Both the position numbers and the translations under genes were made by a program. A stretch of 64,000 nucleotides of DNA from Berberis thunbergii (lineage: Eukaryota > Streptophyta > Magnoliopsida > Ranunculales > Berberidaceae). The notes below the pieces were generated by a model, which had not been told where the DNA came from, ran no database searches, and saw nothing but the letters and a program-made list of their open reading frames with translations. Where the stretch lies: contig QNQO01008326.1 in NCBI GenBank assembly GCA_003290165.1, forward strand, positions 404,001-468,000, in the 5' to 3' direction. Shown piece by piece: positions 10,030-22,966 of this stretch; the first letter of the stretch is position 1; every line of letters starts with the position of its first letter.

Positions 10030-12050
10030 GTTCCCCTATTATTAATTTGAGGGAATGTGCGCTATAAGTGTTCAAATTAGCCGGCTGGCACTTATTAGAT
10101 GATGTAGCTAATAGGTGGATTGATAACAAAAGATCACATATAATATTTTAATTTAAATATTGTATGAAAGAGAAGGAACAATGCTAAATATAACAAGTGC
10201 CTCAACTATTATTAAGAACAAAGTATTATCTTGACTATATAATGCGTGTTCACCAAATGAACAGTGAAGATTTATCTTCGACTCTAATTTTTCTTTCTCA
10301 AAATGCCGCCACTCATGTTTCAAAAACCCGAACACATCCCCTCTCCCTAATTTCTTTTTCAAATGTTTTTCTTCTCTTTCAGAAGATATCTCTCCAGCCA
10401 TCTTGTTCTTCATTACCGCCTCCCTCTTCGTCAGCCACCTTCTCCACCGTCCTCTCTCCTGCTACCCCCTTCCTCCATGTTCACTACCACCCCACTGGCA
10501 GCCGAATCCCCTCTTATTCCCATCCCGTCACGCCCCTACAAACACCCGGAGTGGAGTTGTTCTTTCGATCTCCAGCAGCTCCAATCGAGCCTTCCTCGCG
10601 GTGACACTGTTATTGTGCAGGGAAGCAAAAGAGAATGAAGAGGAAGAAAATGGACGAAGATAAGAGAAATTTGACGGAGAAAAGCATTGTGACGCTCGAT
10701 TGCAAACCTCTCACCCAGGGGGAAGATTTATTTTATAATGTGGATGACTATTCGCCCCACCAGAATTCCTAGGGCTCCCACCTCAAAAATTCCAGAAATA
10801 TTATTTAATTTTTTAATTTAAATTCTAATAAATTTGTAAGTATTGCATTTAATCCAAAAACTCTAAAATCAAAGTCAAATGAAAATTTTACGGGTGTTAC
10901 ACATCCTCTCTCTCCCTCGCTTCATATTTCTCTCTGTAATCTCTCATCTTACCACGTGATCTACAAGAGATCCCTCGCTCTCGCTCTCCCTCTATAATCT
11001 CTCATCTTACCACCCCAAATTTCTAAAACCCTAATTCATCTATGAATCAAAACAGATTCATAGTTTGTCTTCTTTTTCAAAATCCTCACTCTCTTTCTCC
11101 ATCTAATCTTTCTTTCTCTCCCACCGTCCTTCGAGTAACTTTGAACCCAAATCGTTGGATTTTTCTTGATTCCTCCTTTCCCTATATGAGATCCACAGTC
11201 ATCGCCCATTGAGTGGTGATCAGATTAACCACCAGCTTCCGAAGCAGTAGTGTACAAAGGGGTTGAACTCATTTTCATGTTAGGGTGTTATCTCCCCTCT
11301 CCCCTCCATTCTTTATTATTATTTTGTTCATGGCTTCATTGCGAGACATTTTTATTAAAATAGTGAGAGAGAAAAAGACAGGGATGGATAGACGATGGGA
11401 TGTTGTTTTGTCGTTTTTAAGGGGGAGAATTGGTGAGTTGGGTTGGTAACTTAAAAGGTGGAAATTGAAAAAATACAATATTTCTTGATTGTGTATATTA
11501 TAACGTATGCTTTACTTCAGGTAAAAACAAATTTATTGTTTAACCTCATAAAATTTTAATTTGCCCTAATTTGTACTAGTGCGCTTCCACCCCTAGTTCT
11601 TGTACTTGCTGAAAGCATAATAATCTCAATGTATATATTATTATGTGTATATACTTGATTTATCAGTACATGTGATACATATTAGAGTATCTTCTAGCTG
11701 GAGAAACATGTTAATATAATGGGTTTTGAATGTAACTCTTTATGATTTATGTTTTTGTGAATTCTTTAGTACAATCATGATACTCTTTGAGTTCATTCAA
11801 TGAAAATTTAGAATAATTATGTTTATCCTTGTGCATATAGATGAATGAATGAATGATAACAAAAATAATATTTTCCGAAGACATTATTGGACCATTATTA
11901 ATACTCTTCACTTGTAAGCATGGTTTAATAAATGTTGATGTTGTGGTACTTAGAAGGAATTATGTTGGGTATTGGTAATATAGAAATGCTATGACTCGCA
12001 TCACTATTTTATTTAACTAATGTATTATGGAATGTCGACCTTATTTTTCT
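10030..12050. other. Intergenic region without a convincing gene
   Basis: A CT-rich stretch at 10290-10640 opens three overlapping frames (for example 10363-10638, ending PEWSCSFDLQQLQSSLPRGD) that I cannot match to a family. They could be a gene-fragment remnant or a chance effect of low complexity. The remainder is AT-rich without recognisable content. Confidence 0.4.
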
Positions 12051-12084
12051 TATTTAAATCATCAAGTTTGATTCTCATATGGAC

Positions 12085-12440
12085 CAAGTGGGAGACTATT
12101 AGAAATATATTTAATTCTTGATTAATGCTATGATATGGCCCATATTAGAAATATTGATTTACTAGGAATTACTAAAATAGTCAAGATGTGGTTTTAGAAG
12201 AAATTGGTTTCTTAATCAATCTCACATTGCGATGGATTGTTGAAATTGAGTAATCAAATTAGAAACTAGATCCTCTCTCTACCTATAAATAATCATGTAT
12301 GCTCCATTTACGGATCATAACAATAAATACATAATTGAGTTTATAAGCTAAGAGATAAAAAAAATCTAATTTTTCATTGATGAAGTTCTAGAAGATCTCG
12401 TGGAATATTGATTCTCAGAGGATCATTGAAGACTAAGCGA
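12085..12440 (+). mobile_element. Possible degraded copia-type LTR remnant
   Basis: A purine-rich AAGTGGGAGA followed by an AT-rich ~340-bp block with a CTATAAATAA TATA-like box resembles the polypurine tract plus 3' LTR of plant copia elements. No partner LTR or internal coding part was found, so the call is tentative. Confidence 0.35.
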
Positions 12441-13461
12441 TGAACCCAGGTAAGTGATTTAAGGTTGTTTAAATATTAAGTAATAGTTCATGAAGTTAAG
12501 ATCTAAGGTTTATGTCATATTAAATAAAGATTTAATAAAAGTGGCATGAATTTTCTAAGGGAGAGTGCGTTGTTTTGGAGAAAAACTGAGAAAAGAAACA
12601 TTACATTCACAAACCATGGAGGACTAATTTTTTCTTAAATGGAGTGCACGTGACTAAAATGTGCAATGACTAACAAAGACTTTGGTCTTTGATGTCTGAC
12701 CAACTAGGAAGTAGATTTTGGGGGATGCGAACTTCATTTTGAAAAACATGTTATGGGGGTCATTGTCAAAAAAATCCCCAAAAATTACTCAACATCTTTT
12801 TGATTGGTTTGGTAGGAACTTAGCAATGAATTTAAAATCAACCATGTGGTCGACAATGATCTTAAATATTATTAAAAAACCAATAGTTGAATTTAACAAG
12901 ACTGCATGCGACAAAACGTAAAGGATTGCCAAGGACTACAATGATAAAAAATGAAACCAATTTAATAAAAACAAATTATAAAAAATGAAAGCATACATTT
13001 ATGTGGTTCTATTAATGGTGTGCGTCTATGGAAACAAACTCCAATCAACTTAAACAAATGAAGAGATATACCCAATGGTGCAAATTACAAGGAAAAAAAT
13101 GGTGCAAAAATTAGGGAGATAAGATGTTAAGTTAGAAGATGCCTTGGTTAGACACGGGGAGCATGCGCATAACAATTTAAGATATGCCTATTGAGAAGTG
13201 GATTTTTTTTAAAATTTTTACACTTTAAGAAATTAGTTGTGTCACACAATATAGGCTTGCACCTTTTTTAGTTTTTAATCCCCTGCCTTGCCTGCCAAGT
13301 ATCAATGGATGCTCACCCACATTATTGATTTGTTTATGAATAGTGTATTATCCATGCCAAAATAGAAAGTGTGTCGTGATATTAGAGTTAAAATTTGTCA
13401 AAGTTTTTATCAAATAAAGAATTTCAAATAATGGAAGCGGAGTTCAGGTTATTCTTTGTTT
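12441..13461. other. AT-rich intergenic DNA, nothing recognised
   Basis: No supported ORF, RNA gene or repeat was found on either strand. Confidence 0.5.
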
Positions 13462-13609
13462 GAATATATGCCTTGAAAGCCAAAGGTGTGATGGCTCAGT
13501 GGTTAAGCAGTGGCGAATGGTATCACTAGGTCACAAGGTCAAACCCAACTGGCAGCATCTAGGGTGGGAGGGGTTAAGGGATTAAAAAAAAAGAATATAT
13601 GCCTTGAAA
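13462..13609 (+). mobile_element. tRNA-derived SINE with 17-bp target duplications
   Basis: The element body is 13479-13592. Near its start lies TGGCTCAGTGGTTAAGC, a tRNA A-box-like motif. It is followed 40-50 bp later by a B-box-like GGTCAAACCC, a GGGTGGGAGGGGTTAAGGG tail and A9. The body is bracketed by a perfect direct repeat GAATATATGCCTTGAAA (13462-13478 and 13593-13609), the hallmark of LINE-machinery retroposition. A diverged relative lies at 56017-56111. Confidence 0.85.
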
Positions 13610-13699
13610 AACCCTTTCTCATTCCTTTGAAAAAATTGAAAACAATCATGGAGTGAATTTTATTATTTTTTTTTAAATGCATAAGGTGTGAAGTACATA

Positions 13700-16600
13700 T
13701 TTAAAATGCTCGTATTGATTATAAAATACTAGGGTATTTTCCTATCGTTGGCACTCCACATACAATTTTTTGCCTAAATATATTGTAATGAACACCCCCA
13801 CCACCATCTCCACTTTCCTCCAAACTTTGAATTCGCCAAAAAATGAAGTTCAAATTATTATTTTTATATGTGGATCAAGATGTTCAATTTTTTTATTTTT
13901 TTTTTCTAGTATGAGCCATCTGTCTCACTGCTTTAAAAATATATATATTTAATGCTTGTATTGATAATTGGTTTTGTTGCAATTCGAGTTTTTTGTTTGA
14001 AAATGCCTTGAGAAGTCATTTTCGTTTCTTTGAAAAAATTAAAAATACTAACGACATGAAATGTACTAGACATTTTAAATAATCAAATATATATTTTAAA
14101 ATTTTTAGTTAAATATCATCTCCTGAACACCCTCGCCGCCATCCCCACTTTTGCCCTCAATCAGTTTTGAAGTGCAAGACTATTCTAAGATAAAACTATA
14201 TATTATAAACTTTAGGGTTATACTTACTCAAAATTTGAATCAGTTGGGAAAAATTCAAACGTCTATAGTGAATTTTTTCCCGAACTTTGAATTCACCAAA
14301 ACATGAAATTTAAGGTTTTTGTTTAAATGTGCATTAAGATGTCAGTCGAAATTTTTTTCCTGATACTGAAAAATACTAACGATGTGAAATACATAATAAG
14401 TTTTTAATAGTAAAATATATATTTTAACATTTTAGCGCTTGTATTAATCATTGGTGGTGAGGGTGTCTATTATAATGCATGTGTCGTTGACACTCCAATC
14501 GTTGTCATTAGAGGTTTATTGTTTAAATATGCAATAATTAAGATGTCCATCTCAATTTTTTTTATGATATTGAAAAATACTAACGATGTGAAATACATTA
14601 TTAAAAATCTCATGATAAAATATTTTTTTTAATATTTTAGCGTGGTCATTGGTTTTGTTAGAATTCAGATTATTTGTGTGAATATGCCTTACGGAACCCT
14701 TTTCATTCCTCTGAAACAAAATAAAAAATTATTAACAGCGTGAAATGCATTAGACGCTTTTTAATAATAAAACATATATTTTTCAAATTTTAGTGTTTGT
14801 ATTGATCATAGGGTTTGTTAGAAAGATCTTCAAAAATGCATTTTAACGGTACTAAGTTTATCAAAATTTAATAACTAGGCAGATAGTTACGATAATTTTC
14901 GTTTAGAGAAAAAAAAAACACAATACTTACCCCTCTCCGCCACATGTATATTCCACTAATTTTTTCATTTTCTCTACCCTTCTACATATTTTATACTTAA
15001 AAACATGTCAGTATAAGAAATGAATCTCAACTTTTAATTGTCAATTCTAGCCAATTTTTATCTCCAATCATTTTTTTGTCCCAGACAACGATAAATAGTA
15101 AAACATCACTTTGAATTGTAATATAGATTAGGGTATTTCTCATGCCTTCGACACTCAAATTGTTTGATAAGGTTGAGAATTTTCAACTTTGGACATGAGT
15201 ATTTCACAATATAAAATCTACAAATTTGAAATTTTACTCAATGGAAAATGCTAAAAAATTACTCAACTGTAAATTTATGTGTACAAATCAAAATAGATTT
15301 AGTTTAAAAAAAAAAAAACATATACTTGAAAGATGAAAAATTGAAAGCATGAAAGATGAAAAAGTGTAAGTGAGTGTTAAGAAAAATTGAAAGAATATAA
15401 GAGATGTTGAAATATGAGAAATGTGTAGGTTCATTAGATCTTTATGTTGGGTAAATTTCAAACGTCTTTTATCTCCCACCTAAAACACCATTCTGATTTA
15501 TAATAAGTATGTCTCATGTGTCGTTGGCACAATATGATTTTTTTTATAAACCTCATGACATGCCAGCCATTTTGTGCCTACGTCACCATGAACACTCACT
15601 CTACCCAAGAAATCAATTGAAAAACATAAAAGGTACAATACAAAGCCACTCATTTCACAATATAAAATATATTTCATAGTTGCCCAACAAATTTGAAATT
15701 GCAGTGGCAAATACTCAAAAAACCCAATTGTAAATTTATGTGTAAAAATCAAAGGAAATTTAGTAAAAAAAGAAAAAGTTATGCTTGAAATATGAGAAAT
15801 TGAAAGCGGGAGAGATGAAAGAGTGTAAGTGAAGGTTGAGAGAAATTGAAAGAATGTAAGAGTTGTTGAAATATAATAAATTGTATAGGGTCGTTAGATC
15901 TTTTTATGTTTGGGTAAATCTTGGTTATATTTTATCTACCACCTAAAACACCATGTACTTAACACCCTCGTCACCATCCTCAATTTCGCCATCAATTAGT
16001 TTTGAAGTGCAATCCTATTACAAGGTAACAATATATAATATAGACTTTAGGGTTAGACTCGGTCAAAATTTAATTCGGTTGGAAAAAAAATTCAAACACG
16101 AGAGTGAGTTCTCCCCTAAACTTTGAATTTGCCAAAACATGAAGTTCATGATCTTTGTTTAAATGTGTATTAAGTTGTTTGTCTCATCTATTCTTTTTTT
16201 TTTCATGGGATGAACGACCCAACTCATTTATTTGAAAAATATTAATCACATGAAATGCATTATACATTATTTAGCAATAAAATATATATTTTAAAATTTT
16301 AGTGTTTGTATTGATCATTAGTTTTATTGAATATATCTTCAAAAATGCATTCCAACGATATCAAGTTTACAAAAATTCGACAATCAAGTAAATAGTTATG
16401 ACAATTTTAATTTTGATAAAAATCATACAATTTTTTCTCTCCCCTCCACTTGAACATCTCACTAAATGTTTTTCACAATTTTTCTATTTTTTGCCCTTAT
16501 AGTTGTGTTATATTCACAAACATGCTAATTATAGGAAATGAATCTCAACCCTCAACATATTTTTCAACTTTCAATCATAGCCATCTTTTATCTCCAATTC

Positions 16601-16900
16601 ATTAAAACATCATTCTCTACATGTTTTATATTTAAAAATATGTCATCATCGGAAATGAATCTCAACCCTCAAATTCAATACATTTTCCAACTTTTAATCC
16701 TAACCATCTTTTATCTCTAATTCTTTCGATTTGACTTTGTCTTAGTCATCAATGAATAGTAAAACATCACTCTGAATTGTAATATAGATTTACAAATATG
16801 TCATTAAGGAAATGAATAACAACTCTAAACATATTTTTCTAATTTTTAATCCTAATTGTCTTTTATATCTAATTTATTGTGAATAGTAAAACACTAGTTG
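13700..16900. repeat. Field of degenerate, interspersed duplications
   Basis: Several blocks recur in diverged form. A segment with AACACCCTCGYCRCCATCC and CAGTTTTGAAGTGCAA occurs at about 14126 and 15960. A ~320-bp block (ACAATATAAAAT... to ...CACCTAAAACACCAT) occurs at about 15200-15490 and 15655-15955. A GAAAAATACTAACGATGTG block occurs at 14368 and 14570. No protein is encoded. It is probably an eroded tandem/satellite domain continuous with the clearer array downstream. Confidence 0.65.
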
Positions 16901-17990
16901 ATTTGTAAGGTAGACTAGGGTATTTTTCGTGCCTTCGTCACTCAAATTGTTTGATAGGAAGAGAATTTTCAAATTTGGTCAGAGATATTTCAGTCTTATG
17001 CAAACATAAATTTCAGTCAAACACCATCATCTCCCCTTTCTTTGTGATCCGTTAGATCTTTATGTTTGGCTTAATCACAGACGTATTTTATTTTCAACCT
17101 AAAATACCATCATGATTTACTATATAAACAAGTGTATTCCTCATGCCTTCGGCACTCAAATTAAATCTGTGTCTTTCAATGTGTGATGGTTAGAGTTGGT
17201 TCGGACATAAAATAAATAATAAAAAATCTTTTTCCAACCTCTTTCTTTGTGATCCATTAAATTCTCATGTTTGGGTAAATCTATTTCTAACCTTAAACAC
17301 CATTCTGATTTGTTATATAGACTAGGTTATTTCTCGTGCCTTCGGTACTCAAATTATTTGATAGGAAAAAAAAATCAATTTTGGCCATGGGTATTTCAGT
17401 CTTATGCGAACTTAAATTCCAGCCAAACACTTTTCTCTCCCCCTTTTATGTGATCCGCTAAATCATTATGTTTGGGTAAATCTCATCCATTTTTTTTTAT
17501 CTCCAACCTAAACCACCTTTTGATTTGTTATATAGACTAGGATATTCCTCATGCCTTCGGCACTCAAATTCAATATGAGCATTTAGATGCGTAATGGTTA
17601 AAGTTGGTTGGGGGCATAAAAGTTATAAAACTTCTTTCTACAACCTCTCTCTTTGTGATCCATTAGAAACTTATGTTTGGGTAAATCTCAACCATCTTTT
17701 ATTTCCAACCTTAAACACCATTTTGATGTATTGTATAAACTAGGGTATTCCCTGTGCTTTCCGCACTCAAATTGTTTGATTAGAGGATAATTTTCAACTC
17801 TGGTCAGAGGTATTTCAGTCCTATGCGAACATAAATTTCAGCCAAACACCCTCCCTTCCCCACGCGAACATAAATTTTAGCCAAACTCCCTCCCTTCCCT
17901 TATTTATGTGATCTGTTAGATCTTTATATTTGAGTAAATTTCAACTCTCTTTTTATCTCCAACCTAAAACATTATTCGTATTTGTTATAT
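16900..17990. repeat. ~205-bp tandem repeat with A-B dimer organisation
   Basis: A marker resembling TAGACTAGGGTATTCCTC, followed by ATGCCTTCGGCACTCAAATT, recurs near 16907, 17122, 17312, 17530 and 17732, a spacing of 190-220 bp. Units 1, 3 and 5 continue TTTGATAGG, TTTTCAA and GGTATTTCAGTC (type A). Units 2 and 4 continue GTAATGGTTAAAGTTGGTT (type B). The higher-order period is therefore about 410 bp. Each unit also carries a GTTTGGGTAAATC and CCAACCTAAAACACC stretch. Confidence 0.75.
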
Positions 17991-18011
17991 AGAAGATAAG
18001 CTAATTAAGAC

Positions 18012-18582
18012 CAAAGATTGTGATTTCGCGAAATTTCACTAAATTTCGCTGGAATTTTCGTTTTCTTGAAATTACGAAAAGAAAAAATGGAGAAATAAAA
18101 ATTGCATTTTTTTTAGGGTTTTTTTTTTAAAAATTTAGGTTTTTCGTAATTCATTTTTTCTTAAAAATACAAAAACCAGCTAATAAAAATTATATTTTTT
18201 TCGAAAAGTTTTGGGGTTTTTTTTCGTAAATTTTGAGTTTTTTTCTTCTAATTATCGTTTATTCTGATTATTTATTTATTTTTTAAACCACCCCCTAATT
18301 TTCTAATTATCACTTCTTCTTCTACTTATATATTGATTTTTTAAATTATCCTCTGATTTTCTAATTATTGGTATGTTAGTTTCATTTAGTGTGTTTAATA
18401 CATTTATTTACTTGCATATTAAATTTTCACATATTTAATATACTCTCAAAATTTCTTATATATATATATTTCATGAATCCTCAAAATTTTTACGATTTTT
18501 CTTTACATACTGAAATATTTCTCAAAATATTTTTTAAAATCACAAGACTAAAATTAACTCGAAAAACAACATCACAATCTTG
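18012..18582. mobile_element. Non-autonomous hAT-like element (571 bp)
   Basis: The ends CAAAGATTGTGAT and ATCACAATCTTG are inverted repeats. They are flanked by a perfect 8-bp duplication ATTAAGAC (18004-18011 and 18583-18590). The interior is very AT-rich and has no transposase. Length and 8-bp duplication indicate a hAT-type MITE. Confidence 0.82.
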
Positions 18583-18743
18583 ATTAAGACTACCATGTCG
18601 AAATCAAATCTAAAATGAGAATTAAGAAATAGGATTTTAGAGATAAGGAATAAACCATGGAAAAATCCAAGCTTTTTCTTAAATCCCAAACTTTTCTGGT
18701 TTACCCCAAGATTACCCACTTGCCCGACTGTTGGGTCTTTGAA

Positions 18744-18932
18744 TGTTAAGAGTAATTAGCTATGATATAACATATGAGTTGTTCAGTTAGTTGTTAGTAC
18801 ATTTGTTAATATGTTCTGTAATCTGTTAGTCTGTTTTGACTACTAGCATTGTCTATATAAATCATGTAAGCTGTACATTATAGGAATGAGATTCAATACA
18901 ACTTTCTCTATAACTTCTTGTAGAAGCTAACA
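18744..18932 (+). repeat. 5' LTR of copia element
   Basis: This is a 189-bp LTR with a CTATATAAAT TATA box at about 18852. The TG...CA ends are intact. Confidence 0.92.
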
Positions 18933-18944
18933 TGGTATCAAAGC
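18933..18944 (+). promoter_or_regulatory. Primer-binding site
   Basis: TGGTATCAAAGC lies directly after the 5' LTR and is one mismatch from the initiator tRNA-Met complement. It primes reverse transcription. Confidence 0.85.
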
Positions 18945-19000
18945 CTTCTTTGCTTTCCTCTTTTTCATCTTCTTCTTTTTAATTTCTCTTAGTAGCTCTA

Positions 19001-20113
19001 ATGGCAGATTCAACATCTTCCAATGCTACGCCACTTACTAACTCTGCCTTAACAGAGTTAAGACCAGTAATGTTCACTCATGCATTGTCTGTGAAGTTGA
19101 ATGAACATAACTATTTGTTGTGGAAACAACAAGTGTTGGCAACAATTAGAGGACACAAGCTTCAAAAGTTTATTGAGAAAGCTTCATCTCCAGCACAATT
19201 TCTCTCCACTAAAGATCAAGCCAGGAATAATGTCAATCCAGACTTTATCACCTGGGAACAACAAGATCAATTGTTGTTTTCATGGCTTCTTTCCTCCATG
19301 ACAGAATCACTACTTACAAGGTTAGTAGAATGTGAAACATCAGAACATATTTGGCATATTCTTGAGATCTTTTTCAACTCACAAACACTCGCCAAGATCT
19401 TCCAGTTTAGAAATCAACTACAGAACTTCAAGAAAGGAGACCTGTCTATCAATGAATATATCCTGAAACTCAAGTCCATCATTGATCAATTGGCATTTGT
19501 AGGACATCAGCTGTCTCCAAGAGATCATGTCAATGCAATTTTTGATGGCTAACCACAGTTATATGATACGTTTGTAGTATCAGTGAGTTCTAGATCTGAT
19601 GAGTACAGTGTTGCAGAAGTGGAGTCTCTTCTGCTTGCTCAAGAAGCAAGAATTGAAATACACATAAAAGACCTTGATATCTCTGGTTTTGTAAATGTGG
19701 CTCATACATCATACAAACCCTCACCTAGGTCATTTGAGTCAAATTCACAAGGATGGAGACCTCAGTCCAGAGCTTCTTACAATCCCAGGGGTGCAAGATC
19801 TAGGAGAGGATTTCGACCATCTGGATCTGGTTCTCAATCATATCGTCCTCAATGTCAAATATGTGGCAAAGTTGGTCATCTTGCTTTCAAATGCTATAAT
19901 CGGTTTGATAGTACTGTCTCAAATCCATGGAACTCCAATTCACAGTTCTCTTCTTCTGGATATGGCAACTCATCTCAACCAACAACATCAACACCAAGAC
20001 ATGCTTTCTCTACATCCACAAGTCAGTATAATCATCCTTCTTGGAGAGCTGATTCACATTCTCAGATGCAGTCGAGTGTTGTTTCCATACCTCTCGATAG
20101 TAGGTGGTATCCA
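19001..20113 (+). pseudogene. copia gag region (interrupted)
   Basis: An ATG at 19001 opens a copia Gag (UBN2-type) frame with YLLWKQQVLATIRGHKLQ and the typical LSINEYILKLKSIIDQLA. A TAA at 19550-19552 interrupts the same frame (a one-base nonsense change after IFDG). The frame continues unbroken to a zinc knuckle CQICGKVGHLAFKC (19853-19894, CX2CX4HX4C). The capsid protein would package the RNA, but the stop prevents full-length Gag-Pol. Confidence 0.9.
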
Positions 20114-20624
20114 GATTCAGGAGCTACTGATCATTGCACACCATATCCCCAGAACTTGATGAATACTATGCCTTATCATGGCAATGAGCAACTATTTGTT
20201 GGAGATGGAACTGCATTACCAATTGAAAACATTGGTCAGTCTACTCTTCTTTCTTTTAACTCCCCAAGAGTGTTGCATCTTAGAAATGTTCTTCAAGTGC
20301 CTAAATTAACTAAGAACTTATTAAGTGTGTCTAGGTTTGCAAGGGACAATAATGTTTTTTTTTTTTTAATTTCACCATGATCTCTGTTTTGTCAAGGATC
20401 AGGTCACACATCACACCCTCTTGGAAAGGAAGCTTAAGAGAGGTCTATATGTGTTTCCATCAATGACCCTTCCTGATTCAAAGTCTACGTATTCCATTGC
20501 TAATTCAAAATCAGCATCTCATCACTTCAGTAACTGGGTTCCAGTCAGCAGATCTTCCAGCACAAGTCTAGTCCAGCAAGCATTCCAGCCAGTATTTCAG
20601 ACAGTAGTTCCCAAAGCTTTCTAG
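20114..20624 (+). pseudogene. copia aspartic protease region (frameshifted)
   Basis: The active-site motif DSGATDH is at 20114-20134, followed by RNVLQVPKLTKNLLSVSRFA. A T-homopolymer at about 20354-20367 shifts the frame (the frame then ends at 20380), and coding resumes in another frame from about 20400 (LLERKLKRGLYVFPS). A second shift lies near 20620, before the integrase. Confidence 0.88.
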
Positions 20625-21560
20625 TTTGTAATAATGCTTGTGTAAATACTACTTTGTCTAAGTCCTGTTCTTCTTTGTCTCTTTGGCATGCTAGGTTAGG
20701 TCACCCCTCCTTTTATATTGTACAAAAGATCCTTACTAGTTGTAACATTGTTGTTCCTAAAACTGTTAATATGGATGTATGTTCTTCTTGTTGCTTGGGT
20801 AAAATTCATAAGCTTCCATTTTCTAGTTCCACTACTGTGTATACTAAGTCATTGGAAATTATTCACACTGATCTATGGGGTCCTGCATCCACTATATCTT
20901 CTTGTGGTTTCAAGTATTACATCCATTTCATTGATGCTTACAGTCGTTTCACTTGGGTTTTTCTTTTGCAAAACAAGTCGGATGCCTATCCCACTTTTCT
21001 TAAATTCAAGGCTCAGGTTGACTTAGAATTTGGCCTTCCTATAAAATGTGTTCAGTCTGATTGGGGAGGGGAATATAGGTTGTTTTCAAAGTTTCATAGT
21101 CAGCATGGTATATGCCATAGTCTTGCTTGCCCAACTACTCATCAGCAAAATGGCGTTGTTGAAAGAAAACATCGCCACATTATTGAGTCAGCTTTAACCC
21201 TTCTTGCTCATGCTTCACTTCCCCTGAAATTCTGGGATGAAGTTGTGAGAACATCAGTTTTTCTTCTCAATCGTGTTCCATCTACTATTCTTAAGGGTTA
21301 TTCTCCTTATGAGACAATTTACAACAAGGTCCCTGATTATCGCACTTTAAAGGTCTTTGGTTGTTCATGTTTCCCTAACACCAGGCCTTACAATTCTAAT
21401 AAACTACAGTTTAGGTCAGATGAATGCATTTTTCTGGATTATAGTTTTCAACATAAAGGGTATAAATGTATGTCATTCACTGGTCGTATCTACATATCTC
21501 GTGATGTTTTGTTCAATGAAAATCACTTTCCATATTCAAAATGGTTATCTAGTTCTTCAA
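20621..21560 (+). pseudogene. copia integrase
   Basis: The pre-integrase zinc-binding part carries LWHARLGHPS and CSSCCLGK. The catalytic core has the DDE residues in IHTDLWGP, CVQSDWGGEY and NGVVERKHRHIIE. The frame is open from about 20621 to 22633. The integrase core itself has no stop, but upstream lesions would prevent its translation as part of a polyprotein. Confidence 0.92.
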
Positions 21561-21929
21561 ACTCATCTCCTATTGGTCATACACCTACATCTACTCCTGC
21601 TGCTATTGTTGTTTCTTCTCCACCTACTGACAGACAGTCACCTATTTCCAGTAATGTTTCATATCCTAGTCCATTGGTTACCCTGTTAGATTCAGCTTTG
21701 CCTCTCAATGCTTTGCACAGTTCATTGGTTCCTACGCTTAGTCCTGTTGTACATCCTAATCCTAGTCCTGTTATCAATGACAGTCATACTGACAATCCTG
21801 TTTCTAGTCCTCCTTCTAGTCATGCTCTTAATATTGCTCCTAATAGTGTTCCTAGTTTGGCTCCTGGTCATCCAATGGTCACTAGGTCTAAGGCTGGTAT
21901 CTACAAGCCTAAAGTTTACTTGACTTCAA

Positions 21930-22966
21930 CTGAACCTGCAAGCCTACTTGAAGCTCTAGATACTCCTCATTGGTTCTCTGCTATGCAGGATGAGTATCTA
22001 GCTTTACTGAGAAACAATACATGGTCCTTGGTTGATCTTCCTCAAAATAGATTTGTTGTTGGTTGTAAATGGTTGTTTAAGGTTAAAAAGAATGCAGATG
22101 GTTCAGTGCATAGATACAAGGCTCGCTTGGTGGCTCGAGGGTTCCAACAAGTTGTTGGATTAGACTATGCAGAGACTTTCAGTCCAGTAGTTAAACCCAC
22201 TACAATTCGAGTTGTGTTCACAGTGGCCATTACATATGGATGGTCCGTCTTTCAACTTGACGTTAATAATGAATTCTTGAATGGAGATATACAAGAAGAT
22301 GTTTACATGATGCAACCTCCTGGTTTCATTGATTCTTCTCGTCTCACTGTTGTTTGTAAGCTTCACAAGGCTTTGTATGGTTTGAAGCAAACTCCCCGAG
22401 CTTGGTTTGACAAATTGAGACATACTCTTCTCTCATTTGGCTTTGCTCCTTCTAAGTCAAATTCTTCTCTTTTCATCAGACATTCTCCTTCTCCTATATT
22501 CCTTCTGGTATATGTTGATGATATTCTGGTCACTGGTTCAAATTCTAATGATGTCTCACAGATCATTCGACAACTGAATGCTCAATTTTCCTTAAAAGAT
22601 CTTGGTCTTGCTCACTACTTCCTTGGCATTTAGGTTCAACGCACCACTCATGGTTTGTTTTTATCTCAGACTAAGTACATCATTGATCTTCTATGTCGTG
22701 CTAAGATGCAATTTGCAAATGGATTATCCACTTCTATGAGTGGTGGTGAAAAGTTATGTGCTACAGGCAGTGATCCAGTTCACGATGTTCACCTATATAG
22801 GAGCATGGTTGGTGCTTTACAGTATGTTACCATCACAAGACTTGAACTTGCCTACTCTGTAAATAAAGTCTGTCAGTTCATGCAGAATCCGCTTGAATCA
22901 CACTGGAGAGTAGTGAAAAGAATCTGTGTTATCTCAAGGCTACACCCAATTTTGGACTTCATCTAG
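21930..22966 (+). pseudogene. copia reverse transcriptase (stop + frameshift)
   Basis: The RVT_2 domain starts LEALDTPHWFSAMQDEYLAL, continues KARLVARGFQQ and VFQLDVNNEFLNGD, and has the catalytic YVDD at 22511-22522. One usual residue is altered (DVNNEFL for DVNNAFL). A TAG at 22631-22633 follows HYFLGI and interrupts the same frame. The match continues from 22634 to a frameshift near 22925. Confidence 0.92.

Noticed and set aside
10363..10638. Candidate small gene with PEWSCSFDLQQLQSSLPRGD
   Set aside because: Three overlapping frames are open in a CT-rich stretch, with no family match or splice context. It is noted only as a possible remnant.
13700..17990. CRISPR-like array
   Set aside because: Repeats are long (~205 bp), diverged and AT-rich without uniform spacers. 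The genome is a plant nuclear genome.
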